DNA of 64,000 bases, from contig CM075940.1 of assembly GCA_038030265.1 (NCBI GenBank), forward strand, positions 5,022,001-5,086,000, given 5' to 3'. This document shows positions 33,826-45,083 of the stretch, piece by piece; the first letter of the stretch is position 1; each line of letters begins with the position of its first letter. Both the position numbers and the translations under genes were made by a program. The notes below the pieces were generated by a model. The model worked only from the letters and a program-made list of their open reading frames with translations, had not been told where the DNA came from and made no database searches. The stretch is from Corythucha ciliata. Its lineage: Eukaryota > Arthropoda > Insecta > Hemiptera > Tingidae.

Positions 33826-34797
33826 TCGCCGGTATTTTAATTAAAGAAGTAAATTAATTAAGTTTCCTAACGAATGGCTTTTCAAGGAAAAACAGATACC
33901 GATTATTTAAATAAATAAGAGAAATTAATTTTTTTCTACAGAATTTAACGAAATTAAACAAATAGAAGTTATATCTGTCAAACCGCTTAATCAGCTATGA
34001 AAAATAAACATTGCATTTCCCACGCGTGCTTTTCCAGGAATTGTTTACAAGTAAAGCCGATATCTTTCTTCCCCCCTCCCCCGTTTTAGACTAAATTATT
34101 CTAGATCTTTTGTTTTTGTATATAAAGGCTTAGACTTAAGAAGATATTATTATTAATATCATCATTAGTAGTCAGTGAGTTCTAATTGCAGTACAGTTAT
34201 TGTGCCGCGGAGTCCAGAGCAAGTTTTAGTTAAGTGTTTGTGTTGCTGTGAACATTGTGTTCAGTCTCGTAGATCATTGTGTATCGAATTCGGGAAATAC
34301 AGTTTTTTAAAAACTAAAGTTGTCGTCGTCGTGACTTAATTTAGATATACACCATTCGAAATACATGTAGGCCGGATCGTAAAGCATTATGATGGGGCTT
34401 ATCCTGCAAAAGGTGACGCATCGCCATCGGTTTTTGATCCCGAATGGCGTATTTGGGAGCAGATATCTCAAGGTAACTGGCAGAGACCTCCTTCACTCCC
34501 GCATCCGGCCCCTAGCATTTACTTTTACTCAGTGACATAATCAACTCAAAAATATAACACGTAGATTACATAATTACCAAAAATTAGAGAGAAGAGCTTT
34601 TTCAAGGAATGGCCATGCAGTCGAATAATACTCGACTCGAAGCTCAAACGAACATGTGAAATTGCGAATAAAAACGACTCTCTAGATTGCCTCACCGGTC
34701 AGTTCAGGTATCTTCCATCTCGCTCCTTTCCAGAGTCGGACCCCACCGTAGAGATTTTCAACCAATCAGAAAGAAGGAGAGAAATTCGACTTGAGCG
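33826..34797 (+). mobile_element. LTR-like insertion at the gag-protease junction
   Basis: GCTTCTG occurs at both edges (about 33821 and 34798), consistent with a target duplication. The insert starts TGTCGCCGG-TATTTTAATTAA, shared with every unit of the tRNA array. It has a TATA box (TATATAAAGG, about 34118) and a GT-rich stretch ending TTGTCGTCGTCGTG near 34335, as in many Gypsy LTRs. An open stretch of about 66 codons (34340-34540) follows without a recognised domain. It may be an LTR plus leader of another element; its second end is uncertain. Confidence 0.5.
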
Positions 34798-34846
34798 CTT
34801 CTGGTTCTAAGAGTCAGAACTAAGTCATGAAAACCATTTCGCAAGG

Positions 34847-35295
34847 GTGTATGTTAAAACTCATCGCGCCATAATCGTTGACGCTGGGACGTCAAATCCA
34901 AACACCAGAGCACGACAGTTAGGAGGGTCTGGAAGTACTAGTGTCAGTTCCCTTTGCAGTCAAGACGCCGTGAACAACATTAACGGATCTGGGACAAAGC
35001 TTATGGTACCTGTAGAACTTAATGGAGTTAGATTGGAAATGTTGTATGATCCAGGAGCAGCTAAGTCAGTCATAAGTAAATGTGTATGGAAAAAATTAGG
35101 GTCACCTCCATTGGCTCCGACGAAAACCTTCATGTGGACACTCGTACATAGGATTCCCAGTGGAAACGATAGGGAAGTTCAACCTCCAGGTGTCAGCGTT
35201 TGGGAAGCGCAAAAGATTGGATGACGTTGTTGTTAAACGGAATGATTTGCCTTTATTCGGTCTGGACTGGGCTTTAATTTTCCAGAAGAATTTTC
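34847..35295 (+). pseudogene. Gypsy aspartic protease
   Basis: KLMVPVELNGVRLEMLYD followed by PGAAKSVI is the retropepsin active-site loop, but the catalytic D-T/S-G triplet reads D-P-G. VWKKLGSPPL follows. A frameshift near 35130 moves the rest (FGKRKRLDDVVVK, LPLFGLDW) to another frame. The protease would normally cut the Gag-Pol polyprotein; this copy cannot. Confidence 0.75.
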
Positions 35296-35379
35296 CAGAG
35301 GCCAGAAGGTGCTCGTCTGTGTTTTGTAGGTGATCAGAAAACAAACACCTCAAAATTCGCTAGTGAAATCGGTCAGAAA

Positions 35380-36258
35380 AACCTCAATTCATTCCTCTCA
35401 AAATTTAAGGACGTTTTCGAACGTTCGGGTAAAATATTGGACTACAAGGGAAAAATTCACAAGAAAGAAGGAACTTTTCCCAAAGTCTTTCGGCCTCGAC
35501 GGGCCCCTTTTGCCCTACGCTCTCAAGTGGAGAATGAAATAGAGATATTGGTAAAGGCTATAGTTTTAGAGCCTGTGGACGCCACGTCTAATCCTCTCAC
35601 GTGGGCTTCCCCTGTGGTAATTGTAATGAAATCAAACGGGACTGTTCGCCTTTGTGGGGATTTCAGGGTTTCAATAAGCCCACACATTCTCACTGATTTT
35701 CATCATTTACCGACTTTCGACGACATTGCTTCAAAACTCAGTGGGGGCAGATTTGTCTCTGTACTCGATTTGAAGGATGCTTATCTACAACTGGAAGTGG
35801 AAGAGGAGTCCCAAAATTTTCTCGTGATTTCAACAACTCACACGGGTTTTTTGAAATGCAAGAGTCTTCCATTTGGCGTTTGCTTTGCTCCCAATTTTTT
35901 TCAAAAGGTAATGGATACTATTCTTTCGGGAATCAAGAACGTTGCGTGCACTGCGTTGCCATGCATGTACACTGTCCAAGAATTTTTTGACTATTCGTTA
36001 ATTGTAAAGATTGATAAAAAAGATTATTGACTCTCTTGCTATTGTTATTGTATTGTTTGTAAATTTGACGTTGTAATGCCGCAAGGCGGCTACAATAAAT
36101 TATTATTACTACCTAGATGATATTCTGATCAGTGGAGTCACGATTGAAGATCATTTAAATACAGTCGAAGAGGTCTTGACTCGTCTTTTGGCTTCAGGAA
36201 TAAAGACTCAGGTCTCAAAATGCAAATGGCTCCAAAAGAGTGTTCAGTATTCAGGGTA
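35380..36258 (+). pseudogene. Gypsy reverse transcriptase, split by a LINE 3' end
   Basis: The frame 35437-36030 holds WASPVVIVMKSNGTVRLCGD, the finger/palm VLDLKDAYLQL and LPFGVCFAPNFFQKVMD. The catalytic YLDDIL box resumes at 36110 after a 160-bp foreign insert at 35950-36109, which supplies a stop. Downstream VLTRLLASG is followed by CKWLQKSVQYSG, after which the sequence jumps to integrase. The usual linker and RNase H are deleted. Confidence 0.85.
35950..36109 (+). mobile_element. 160-bp 3' end of a CR1/Jockey-group LINE inserted in YLDD motif
   Basis: TAAATTTGACGTTGTAATGCC, a GCC-GCAA-GGC hairpin, CTACAATAAA and a TTATTATTA tail match the 3' end of the element at 43771-45083. It lies exactly between the codons for GIKNVAC and YLDDIL. 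No clear target-site duplication was found. Confidence 0.8.
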
Positions 36259-36324
36259 GATCCGAGGCCGAGGAAATGCCAATTTATTCGTGAGACGTCC
36301 CATCTCAACATTGGACAAGACTTT

Positions 36325-36840
36325 ACCTCGATTTTGCGGGTCCGTTCGCTGGATCTTACTGGTTGGTTTTGATGGATGCAACCTCGAAATGGATGGACGT
36401 TATCCCGATGCGGACTAAAACGACGGCAGCAACGATCAAGGCTCTAAAAAACAAATTCGCTCAACACGGGCTTCCTGACTCGATGGTCACCGACAATGGT
36501 CTTCAATTCATTTCGTTGGAATTTCTTCAATTATGCAAAATAAACTTCATCACTCACATTAAGGTCACCCCGTATTATCCTTGAAGCAATGGATTTGCAG
36601 AAAGGGCAGTTTGAACATACAAAACTCGAATGACAGCCGCAAATATATCAAAAGGGACGATTATGGACAAGCTCAGAGAATTTTTAATTTCTTATAGCAA
36701 CACGCCTCACTCTACCAAGGGAAGAACTCCAAGCAAACTGCTGATGTGGACGGGAAGTGTGAACGCAAGCTCGCCGACCAAATTCGTAGAAAAGAAGATC
36801 GTCTGAGAAAGGGGAAGGAAGATGTCGGGAACGCGAGTTC
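36325..36840 (+). pseudogene. Gypsy integrase core
   Basis: The D,D-35-E core is recognisable: LDFAGPFAGSYWLVLMDATS, then MVTDNGLQF, then NGFAERAV. Two in-frame stops flank the last block, and a further stretch (LREFLISYSNTPHSTKGRTP) matches the usual C-terminal extension of the core. The N-terminal zinc domain is missing because of the deletion upstream. Confidence 0.8.
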
Positions 36841-36964
36841 CCAAACAACGGGTGAGAGTGGAGGCGTCGTCTTGTGAGAATAATAAGAAAAAGAGAGTTT
36901 TTGTTTTTACTAATACAGAACTTGATTTTGGTTTTAATAAATTACTTGAGCACCTTACAGAGTG

Positions 36965-37335
36965 AAAATGGTACTTCGCGGCGAAAATTAGGCATTAATT
37001 CATGGCTGAAACTGAGAAAACTCACTATAGTTCCCAGTAAGAATTGAGATAAAGCGCTCATTCTTAGCTAAGAGAGCATAAATGTTGTAATTCACGGCGA
37101 AACTTAAGAATTTATTGGTGGCTAAAATTAAAGAACATGGAAGTAAAAAGCACCATTTCGTGGCAAAAATTGAGGAAAAGTCCTGATTCGCGACAAAAAT
37201 AGAGAAAAAACGCTAATTATACGTGGCTGAAACAGTGATAGACCACTATTTCCCGGCTAAAATTGAGAAAACGCTAATTGGCGGTTCCTAGAGAAAAGCT
37301 CGTAGCTAAAATTTAGAAAGTAGGTTCCATAATTT
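36965..37335 (+). repeat. Degenerate minisatellite, family A, field 7
   Basis: About twelve units, A-rich strand up, for example GGCTAAAATTGAGAAAACGC followed by TAATTGGCGG. It begins about 90 bp after the Gypsy remnant. Confidence 0.8.
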
Positions 37336-37735
37336 AGAGCAACGTAAAAATTATATTCCTTATTGTTTAGAGATTTGGTGGGTGGGTTCACCACTGTTAA
37401 AACCAGTAATTTGAGAAACTGACCCTAAATTTTGATAACGTGATGACCACTCAATGGGATTTGGGAGGTGGATTTGATAATGTTTTTGCCCAAGTGACCT
37501 AACTTAAAAAGGGCGACCCCCATGATATTTTATCACTCCTCGATCACGGACCACCCACCCCAGGGCAAGAGGTGTAGCGGCTGCTACGCCTTAAATATGT
37601 CGGCGCTACTGGGCCCGGGCCTTGTTTTCATCTTGAAGCATTGTCGGTGCGGATTCGCCCGATTCAAATTTGCCTTCTGACGAAATATCGCCAGCAAAAA
37701 TGGGGCTCCTCCATTTTGCCCCCACTTTTTTTTTA

Positions 37736-37762
37736 GGTTTCGCTGGTTTTCAACCAGAAACC
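37736..37762. repeat. Hairpin with 11 paired bases
   Basis: GGTTT, CTGGTT, loop TTC, AACCAG and AAACC, with a two-base bulge. Confidence 0.5.
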
Positions 37763-37799
37763 CTTTATACGACGTCATACTAAAAAATCAACAATCACA

Positions 37800-40700
37800 A
37801 ATTTTAAAAAAAACGCTGCAAATTTTACACATGGGTTTTTTATTCATGTATAGTCAAATCTGGCTTGAAATTACACCCCACACCCCTATGATCTCAAAAT
37901 CTTTGAAAAACACCATTTTGCAGCTGATTTTGGCGCATAAAACGCCAGGGAGTTATTTGATCAAACTGATCAAATGTTAGGGCCAGCTAGATCCCAAATG
38001 GAGTCTATGTGTGAAAGAACGAATTTTTTCGAGCAATCCTAGGGCAAGATAAATGGCCTCGACGGCGGACGGACATTGCAGAAATCGAATCTAGACATGT
38101 TAAAACGTACACAGAAAAAGTTTGAGGGTGGGTTGTAAAAAAAAATTCTGACTGAAAACATATACGTATATTATTCAGAGTGAATAATGAATAAAAAAAA
38201 AACTTTCGACTGAAAAAAAAAAAAAAAAAAAAAATCACACAGATTTCACGCCGATTTCAGCGATTCCAGAGCGAGCCAGCGAGGTTCACCAGCGCTGGGG
38301 ATTCTGCGTGTCGGTCTCGAAAACTGGATAGCTGGGTTTTAAACCGAAGTTCGCTCTTTCGTAAAGGATGCCGCGCATAAGTCGAAAATGAATGAACTTG
38401 ATGGTTTCAAAAGAGGCTTTAATTAAAATGACAAACAGTGCAAAGTACATTGTTATTTCAAAATTGATTTTCTTTTATGATCGCGAAGACATCACACTAA
38501 ATCTTTTCCCTCTCTATATCACATTCCCATAGCTCATTCTCTTGAAGAGTTCTAACGATAAATCAAGTTAATAACGTTTTAACTGTTCGAGATAAAATCG
38601 TGGGAAAAAGGTTTATAATTTATGCGCTATATTTTCATGGCTTCATCGCTTTCTTCGTCAGAATAATTGCTCCGTTGAAGTTCAGGGGTTTCTATATTAA
38701 TTGGAATCTATTTTTCTCGTCATTTCAGCATTTTGGAGTCAAAGAACTCTCTCCGAGGCTTTAAAAAACCAATTATAATCACCACGAGGGGTTGAAATTC
38801 GCATACATTTTGTGTGTTGTTGTTGATAACTTCAATCAGACGCGGTCGGGCAATTATTTTGTGGTTAGAACTCCCAAGTGTACCGCGGAAAAATCATGTT
38901 ATTTGCATTTAAAAGTAATTTTGTTGTTTCAGAAGCTTGTCAGGTGATACACAAATTTAATTTTAAAGTATTTCGAGAGAATAATGAGAGCCACTGAAAA
39001 CAAAGTGCGTGGTAACGCAAAATGACGAAGCCTCTCCCCACAAAAAAAAAAAAACAAAAAACAAAAAACAAAAAACAAAAAAAAACTTGTCGCTGCTTAT
39101 CCCTCCGTTACGTATGAATATTATGCTAGGAAGTGTAACACAAAGCCGTTAACAAAACAAAAGACATAGTGGCCATTTTTAACGTCAAATGTAAAACAAT
39201 GCCTCTTTGTTTTCAAGCTCTTTCAATTATTTTTATTGAGCTAATTTTCGTTTAAGAAGCGTGACAACGTCGTTGTTACAGTTTTTTTTTTGAAGTTCAA
39301 AAAGGGTGGACATTTTTTGAGGTAAAAAAGGAATAATTTTCCAGTGTCCCCTCCTCCAAACGGCTAATCCTATGACATTAATATGTAGGAGGTATAGCCA
39401 TGTCACGAGGCCTCTTTCATGAGATTACCCATAAGTTACTCATAATCCTCAAGTAAACTCCCACACATTTTGAATGCTACAAATGACGTTCTGACTCTCA
39501 AAGTGATGTTTCAAGATGTTGCTGGTCAATGATCTTTACAGCTTGAAAACTCTATCAAAATTATTATCCGAGAACATCCTGTTGTGAAGAGTTTTTCTTT
39601 TAGGGGGGTGATGTGTGAAGCGGGTTGCATTGTTACTCATTTTTGCTTCACTGTTCAGCCACCTTTTCTTTTCGTTTCAATTTGGCACTTTTCTTTCATT
39701 TATATCTTGTCTTTATATATATACACATACATACCCTTTCTCTTTCTTTCCTTTTTGATGGGGCCCAAGCTCTTCCTCCTTTTAGCCTTTCCCAGCACTT
39801 TGCTTGTCTCTTTTCTCAGTCTGAAAACAAAAAAATCCGTGTCACGGATTTCTTCAATTTTCTGCCTTCCCCTCTCTTCTACAAAAAAGGAAATGTTACA
39901 CCTTCAGAAGAATTAATAATGTTTTTAGCTCAAGCAATAAAATTAGTGGCTGAATCCCGGTCTCCACTCCCAAGTGCCACTACCAGAATTTATAAGACTT
40001 GAGTTAAGAATTACTCCAAACCAAAAGAGGGACAACAATCGCGACCCCCCTGCTCTACCCCTCACAAGTTGAATGTAAAGTGTACTTACAGAAGAAGTAG
40101 ATGCCATTAATCAATGAATGGTTATTGTTCTCAGATATATTGTCCCAGCTCGCATTAAACTACTATTGAACTTTAGCCACCATCCCCAAGGAGATACGAT
40201 AAATTAGCCTCTTTGTTTCTGGAATGGCTATGATATAATTGATTCCTGTTAAATCTGATAATTCAATATAAAATGCGTCTTAAATGTTAAGCTCAAGCTA
40301 ATTATATGAGCCGAATCACCGGCAATAAATCATCGTCAATGGGAAAGTGAGAACCTAGAAAGACGCAATGTGGACTGTGAAATTAATAAAGGAGCTGATG
40401 GACTGAGACGCCTTGGTGGTTAGCTGCGATCAATGAGAAAATGATAGTGGAGGAGGGGGGAGTATCTCTACCATTTTGTCAGGAGTGTTTTTTCTGGCAA
40501 TAAATAAATAACATTAGCAACGTTTTTCGTTATTCTCGGGTGATAAATTGCTGGAAGATCTATAATATTTCAACTCAGTACTCTGCTTGCCAAGGTAGTT
40601 TACTTTATTGAATGGACATTTTGTGAAGAGAGAGGCGAGAATGGAGCCTTTCGTGCGAGATAAAAAAAAGGTAAAGAAAAAAAGACGGCGAGAGAAAAAT

Positions 40701-41007
40701 TGGAATGGGAAAAATAAAGTGAAGAGGAAGAGCATGGGGTTGAAGAAATGAAAAATGTGTGTTTTTTTGGTAAAAGGTTATGTTATAATTAATAGAAATT
40801 GGAATACTCCGAACTATAATGGAAGATTTTTTCGCCAGTATTTAAGCAATCCCAATATTCACTCTCTATAACATATTCGAACCCGCCTCCTCTTCCAACT
40901 CATAATCTTGCAGCATCCTGCAAATCTTCAATTTTGCATTTTGCAATTTTGTGATTTTTCAATCCGCATCCGTGGCGGAGGTGACCGTTTCTCCGGGAAG
41001 ATTGCGT
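37800..41007. other. No gene supported
   Basis: Low-complexity sequence: poly-A at about 38212-38234, (CAAAAAA)n at about 39050-39085, and a T-rich stretch at 39640-39900 that creates two overlapping hydrophobic reading frames without a domain. Confidence 0.45.
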
Positions 41008-41193
41008 ATGCACCTCTACGGGACTCGGAAGGTTACGGTAACCGTGAGAAGATCAGTTCTCAGGACGCCTCACTTATTTTGAGTTTTAAGCTTTTTTCAA
41101 GCGCGTATAGCAGTGGAAAAGTGGTACGGGTTGGAAAACGGAAAAGTGACGTAAAGTAACAAATAATCGCCACTACCGGAGTTTGAGGGGTGA

Positions 41194-41724
41194 GTGTTTT
41201 CGGGAGTGAAAACGGACGGAGCCCTTATCGCCATGAGCGATAAAGGAAACAACTTGATAATTTCGGCCGCGAGGCTCAATATTACTGGAGAAAAGTCTAC
41301 CCCCAGGGAACCAAGGGTCGTGGAACCGATCCGGGACGCCAAGGGGGCAGCTCCAAACCAGTTGCTGGACGATGGGGCAGGTGCATCGGGTAGCCAGAAT
41401 GCTGGGCCGATATCGGTACGGCAGGAATCTGGCACGGACGACGAAGGGTTCACGACTGTTAGAAGGCAGGGGAGAGGCGCTCGTGAAAAGAATAGGAAAG
41501 CGAATAGGGCTAGAAGGCAAGTAGAAGAGGCAGCCAGACGGCCGCTCACGGGTTTTAAGGGGAGGTTTAAAGAGAAGCGAGAAGAGTTAGAAAAGCTTCG
41601 CGCGGAAAAAAACTGGGCCATGAAGAGAGGGCGGTCGTCGTCTCAGCCCACTCCTCCGAGTGATATAGTGGCGGCCCCCCTCAAGAGAACCAAACGGGGA
41701 GAAGACGGGGTAGCCTCTTGGTAG
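41194..41724 (+). pseudogene. LINE ORF1 (gag-like), C-terminally deleted
   Basis: The 176-codon frame (possible starts at 41194 and 41233) has an acidic Ser/Pro-rich N-terminus, a TDDEGFTTVRRQ motif and a long basic helical stretch (KNRKANRARRQVEEAARR). The usual CCHC knuckles are absent: the frame runs straight into endonuclease sequence at about 41715, marking the deletion junction. ORF1 products normally bind the element RNA. Confidence 0.7.
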
Positions 41725-42000
41725 TGGGAGCAGATGCCAATGCTCACCACCTAGCGTGGGGTTCCTCTAATACAAACCGGCCTGGAGAGGAACTGATGGA
41801 AGATCTGGTAAGATTGGGTATGGTCGTGGAAAACGTCGGGGGGGAGCCTACATTCGTAGTGCGGAACAGACAAGAGGTATTAGACATAACCCTCAGTGGA
41901 GGGTGAGAGACAGAGTAATAACTTCTGATCACAGGCCTATTTTGTTTGAGCTAGATGTCAAGAAGGAGCTAAGCCTTCCTGTAAGGAACCCAAGAAAGAC
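41715..42000 (+). pseudogene. LINE endonuclease, C-terminal half
   Basis: VVGADANAHHLAWGSSNTN holds the Asp-x-Asn catalytic pair, VLDITLSGG follows, and after a frameshift near 41900 comes VITSDHRPILFELD with the SDH motif. The N-terminal part of the exonuclease/endonuclease/phosphatase fold is deleted. In intact elements this domain nicks target DNA. Confidence 0.85.
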
Positions 42001-43770
42001 GGACTGGGACAAATTCTCAACTACGGTGGAGAACAGCCTAGGGGAAGTATCAAAACACACCTTGGACGAAGAGGAGAAAGAGTTGAGCGAGAAGCTAATT
42101 TCTGCTTTTCGGGTAGCCTGCCCGGAGAAGAAAATGAAGGGCACGGGCACCCCGTGGTGGGAGGCCAGTCCCAGGAGAAAGAAACAAATTATGAACGCGG
42201 CGCTAAGACGGGCCAAAAGAACCGAATTGGAGGTCGATTGGCTGGAATACCATCGGGCAAGGAAGGATTACAAAGAATCCATCCGAAGAGCGAAAAGGAA
42301 AGCGGGGAGAACATTCTGCGAAGCAGTCGAAGGGGTGAGTGAGACAGCTCGGCTAAGTCGAATAGTCAGGGAGAAAGGAGGGAGAAGCTCGGTACTATCA
42401 CCACGCAAAAGGGGAAGTATTTATAGGTAATATCGAAATATTGAAGCAAATGTTCAATGTGCATTTTCCAGGATGTAGGGAGGAGGCCATTGTCCCCCGT
42501 AGACCCGGCTCTCTGGACTGCGGAATGGTCAGCCGGTGCCGCGACATAATTAGCAAACAACGGTTCGACTGGGGGCTGAAATCCACGGGGTCCTACAAAG
42601 CGGCGGGATGCGACGGAATTTTCCCCTGCCTACTCCAGAGAGCGGGCGGGCGGGCCGAGGCAAGAATACGGGTGCTTTTTGTAAGAAGTTTGGCCTCAGA
42701 ACAGGTACTGACAGCGTGGAAACGGGTGTGAGTAATTTTCATACCTAAAGGTGGCGGGAGGCATGATAAAGCGGATAATTTTAGACCCATAAGCCAAAGT
42801 TCGGTTATGAGGAGATTGATGGAGAAAATACTGGATGTGTATATTAGGGAGCGTGTAGAGAGGATAAAGGCATTTCACCCGCGGCAACATGCTTATAGGA
42901 CAGGGAGGTCCACGGACTCTGCCCTGGGGGAACTAGTGGTCAGGTTGGAGGAGACGTTGGCTCAAAAGGAGTATGCTTTGGCACTATTCTTAGACATCGA
43001 AGGGGCTTTCAATCAAGTATCGTTTGGGAGCATAATGAAAGCTGTAGAACTTTTTGGGGTACATCCAGTGCTGAAAAACTGGATAGGACACGCATTGAGA
43101 CACAGATGGGTCTCAGCGGAATTGGGGGGGGGGGATGAGAGGAGAGCCAGCAAGGGAACCCCCCCAAGGCTCAAGCCTCTCTCCACTCCTATGGATAATG
43201 TTAGTGGATGGATTAATTAGGCTACTGGAAAGCGAAGGCTTTTATACCCTGTTCTTTGCCGACGATGGGGTGATAGTCATTAGGGGGAAAGACCTATCGA
43301 CGCTTTGTGCCCTGATGAGGCAGGCGATTTGGTTAGTGAATGGATGGTGTGAACCTAGAGGCTTGAGGATAAACCCGAAAAAGATGAAGCTGGTACTTTT
43401 TACCAGGAGAAGGGTTATGCGTGGGTTAGAACCCATATGTTACAAGGGGGAGGAGATAGCTTTGGCGCCGGAAGTAAAGTATTCAGGGGTATGGTTGGAC
43501 CGTCGGTTAAAATGGTCCACCCACATCAGGGAAGTGCAAGGCAAGGTGGTAAACGCCTTTCATCAAATAAGAAGAATAGTTGGGAAGACGTGGGGACTAA
43601 CCCCGGGAACGACCTATTGGTTATATACGGGGATAATAAGGCCTAGGATCTTATACGGGGCGGTAGTATGGTGGAAGGCGGCCAGTAAGGCCTCGAATGC
43701 AAGTAAGCTGGACAGGATTCAGAGACTGGCGTGTCTTGCAGTGTTAGGAGCGTTTAGAACGACACCAACT
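42000..43770 (+). pseudogene. LINE reverse transcriptase (5' and palm part)
   Basis: Three frames cover the domain: a linker (41903-42430), then KSTGSYKAAGCDGIFPCLLQ and FIPKGGGRHDKADNFRPIS, then LALFLDIEGAFNQVSF, PPQGSSLSPLLW and the catalytic LFFADDGVIV. The thumb LKWSTHIREVQGK and LGAFRTTPT follow. Frameshifts occur near 42430, 42730 and in a G9 run near 43125. The frame is cut at 43770 by a second LINE. Confidence 0.88.
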
Positions 43771-45083
43771 AGGCCGGCCCCAAGTGGGAGCCCTGCGGAA
43801 CACCGTGTAGGACCGGACGAACAGACGATACCTCGGATCCAGTGGAGACTGTCTGGTAGCGATCCGACAAATATGATTTTATTAGGCGAAGAGAGCCATC
43901 CATGAAACCGTAGCCCTCCAGCTTCCGGCAAAGAATGTCATGAGGTATGACGTCAAACGCCCTTGTCATGTCAAACGACATGACGAGGGAGCGCCCACAT
44001 GCTTCGAGCCCCTGGTGGCAGTCATTAACGAGCTGAATACCAGCCGTGACTGTTCCCCTACCATGTCCCCCCTACTGTTCCCATGGAAGCCATGCTGGCA
44101 GTCGGAATAAATTTTGTAGTGTTCCGCAGGGCTCCCACTTGGGGCCGGACTTGTGTGCTGTTTTCAACAATGACTTACCGGCTAGCCTGCCTCGATTTGC
44201 GGAACTTCAGAATTGTTACATATATGCAGACGACGTCTCGGTGCAATTTGCGCTCCCTGATAGTGACTCGGCCCCCCATTTGGCCTCCAAATGTTCGGAG
44301 TTTTTGGAGGCATGGTGTGGCGCAAATAAGCTCATCCTCAATTCTGGCAAGACCCAGTGCCTGCAGGTGACATCAGCGTCATCGGTGGCGCCTTCTCCGC
44401 AGGAGCCGCTCAACTTCCTGGGATTCAGGCTGGATAGCAGACTCAATTGGGAACACCACATTGACATGGTCTGCGGAAAGCTCTCTCGCAGTCTATTTTT
44501 GTTGCGGCGACTCAGGGGCTCTGTGTCGGAGGTTGCGCTGAGAGGTGTATATTTCGCACACTTTCACTGCCACCTTCTTTATGGGGTTCTGCTTTGGGGC
44601 GCTTCACATCAGGCTGGTCGTGCCTTTCAGCTTCAGAAGCGTGCTGTGAGGCTTCTTGCGGGTTTGAGGGTGGATACTCACCCTCACTTCTGCTTTTGCC
44701 CTCCAAGTTTTGAAATACGTGAAGTCTAACTCACAACTGTTCAAGTCACACTCGGATGTCCATGTCTATTCGACGCGGAACGCCAACAAGCTTATAAAAG
44801 ATAGAACCCGTTTGAGACTCACTAATAAGAGCTTTCACCAACTTGGCATTGATCTCTATAACATGCTGCCTGGATCAGTAACGCAGCAGCCTCCGAAAGC
44901 ATTCAACAGGAAGCTTAAAGGACTGTTTCTTGCAAAGGCCTGCTACTCCGTGGATGAGGTGAAGGACGCTCTCTGCTCGTGGAAGCCTTTGTCTCTGTGA
45001 TTTTAAATTTGACGTTGTAATGCCCGTTTGGGTCTCTACAATAAATCGGTTTATTATTATTATTATTATTATCATTATTAATA
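43771..45083 (+). mobile_element. CR1/Jockey-group LINE inserted with 5' inversion
   Basis: 43771-44117 encodes reverse-transcriptase fingers/palm (MSFDMTRAFDVIPHDIL, VPQGSHLGP) on the minus strand. 44118-45083 continues on the plus strand from the same point (VPQGSHLGPDL, CYIYADDVSVQF, FLGFRLDSRLNWEHHID) to the C-terminus and a 3' UTR with a GCCC-GTTT-GGGT hairpin and a (TTA)n tail. About 27 bp is present in both arms. This is the signature of twin priming. The direct arm has a frameshift near 44720; 5' sequences are missing. Confidence 0.9.

Larger units (their letters stand above)
33330..36870 (+). mobile_element. Broken Ty3/Gypsy LTR retrotransposon with nested insertions
   Basis: Gag zinc knuckles, aspartic protease, reverse transcriptase and integrase core follow in the Ty3/Gypsy order, but with frameshifts, stops, an LTR-like insertion at the gag-protease junction and a LINE 3' end in the reverse transcriptase. 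A large deletion has removed everything between the reverse-transcriptase palm and the integrase core (RNase H and the integrase zinc domain). No flanking LTRs are seen at either end. It is dead. Confidence 0.85.

Noticed and set aside
39584..40002. Two hydrophobic plus-strand frames of 110 and 125 codons
   Set aside because: Composition-driven (T-rich DNA gives Phe/Leu/Ser runs); overlapping in two frames with no family match.
41097..41621. 174- and 115-codon minus-strand frames
   Set aside because: Antisense to LINE ORF1, whose GC-rich third positions keep the opposite strand open.
43643..43770. Ribosomal-DNA-specific R1 insertion
   Set aside because: The LINE at 41021-46322 belongs to the R1/I group by domains, but its flanks are not 28S rDNA.
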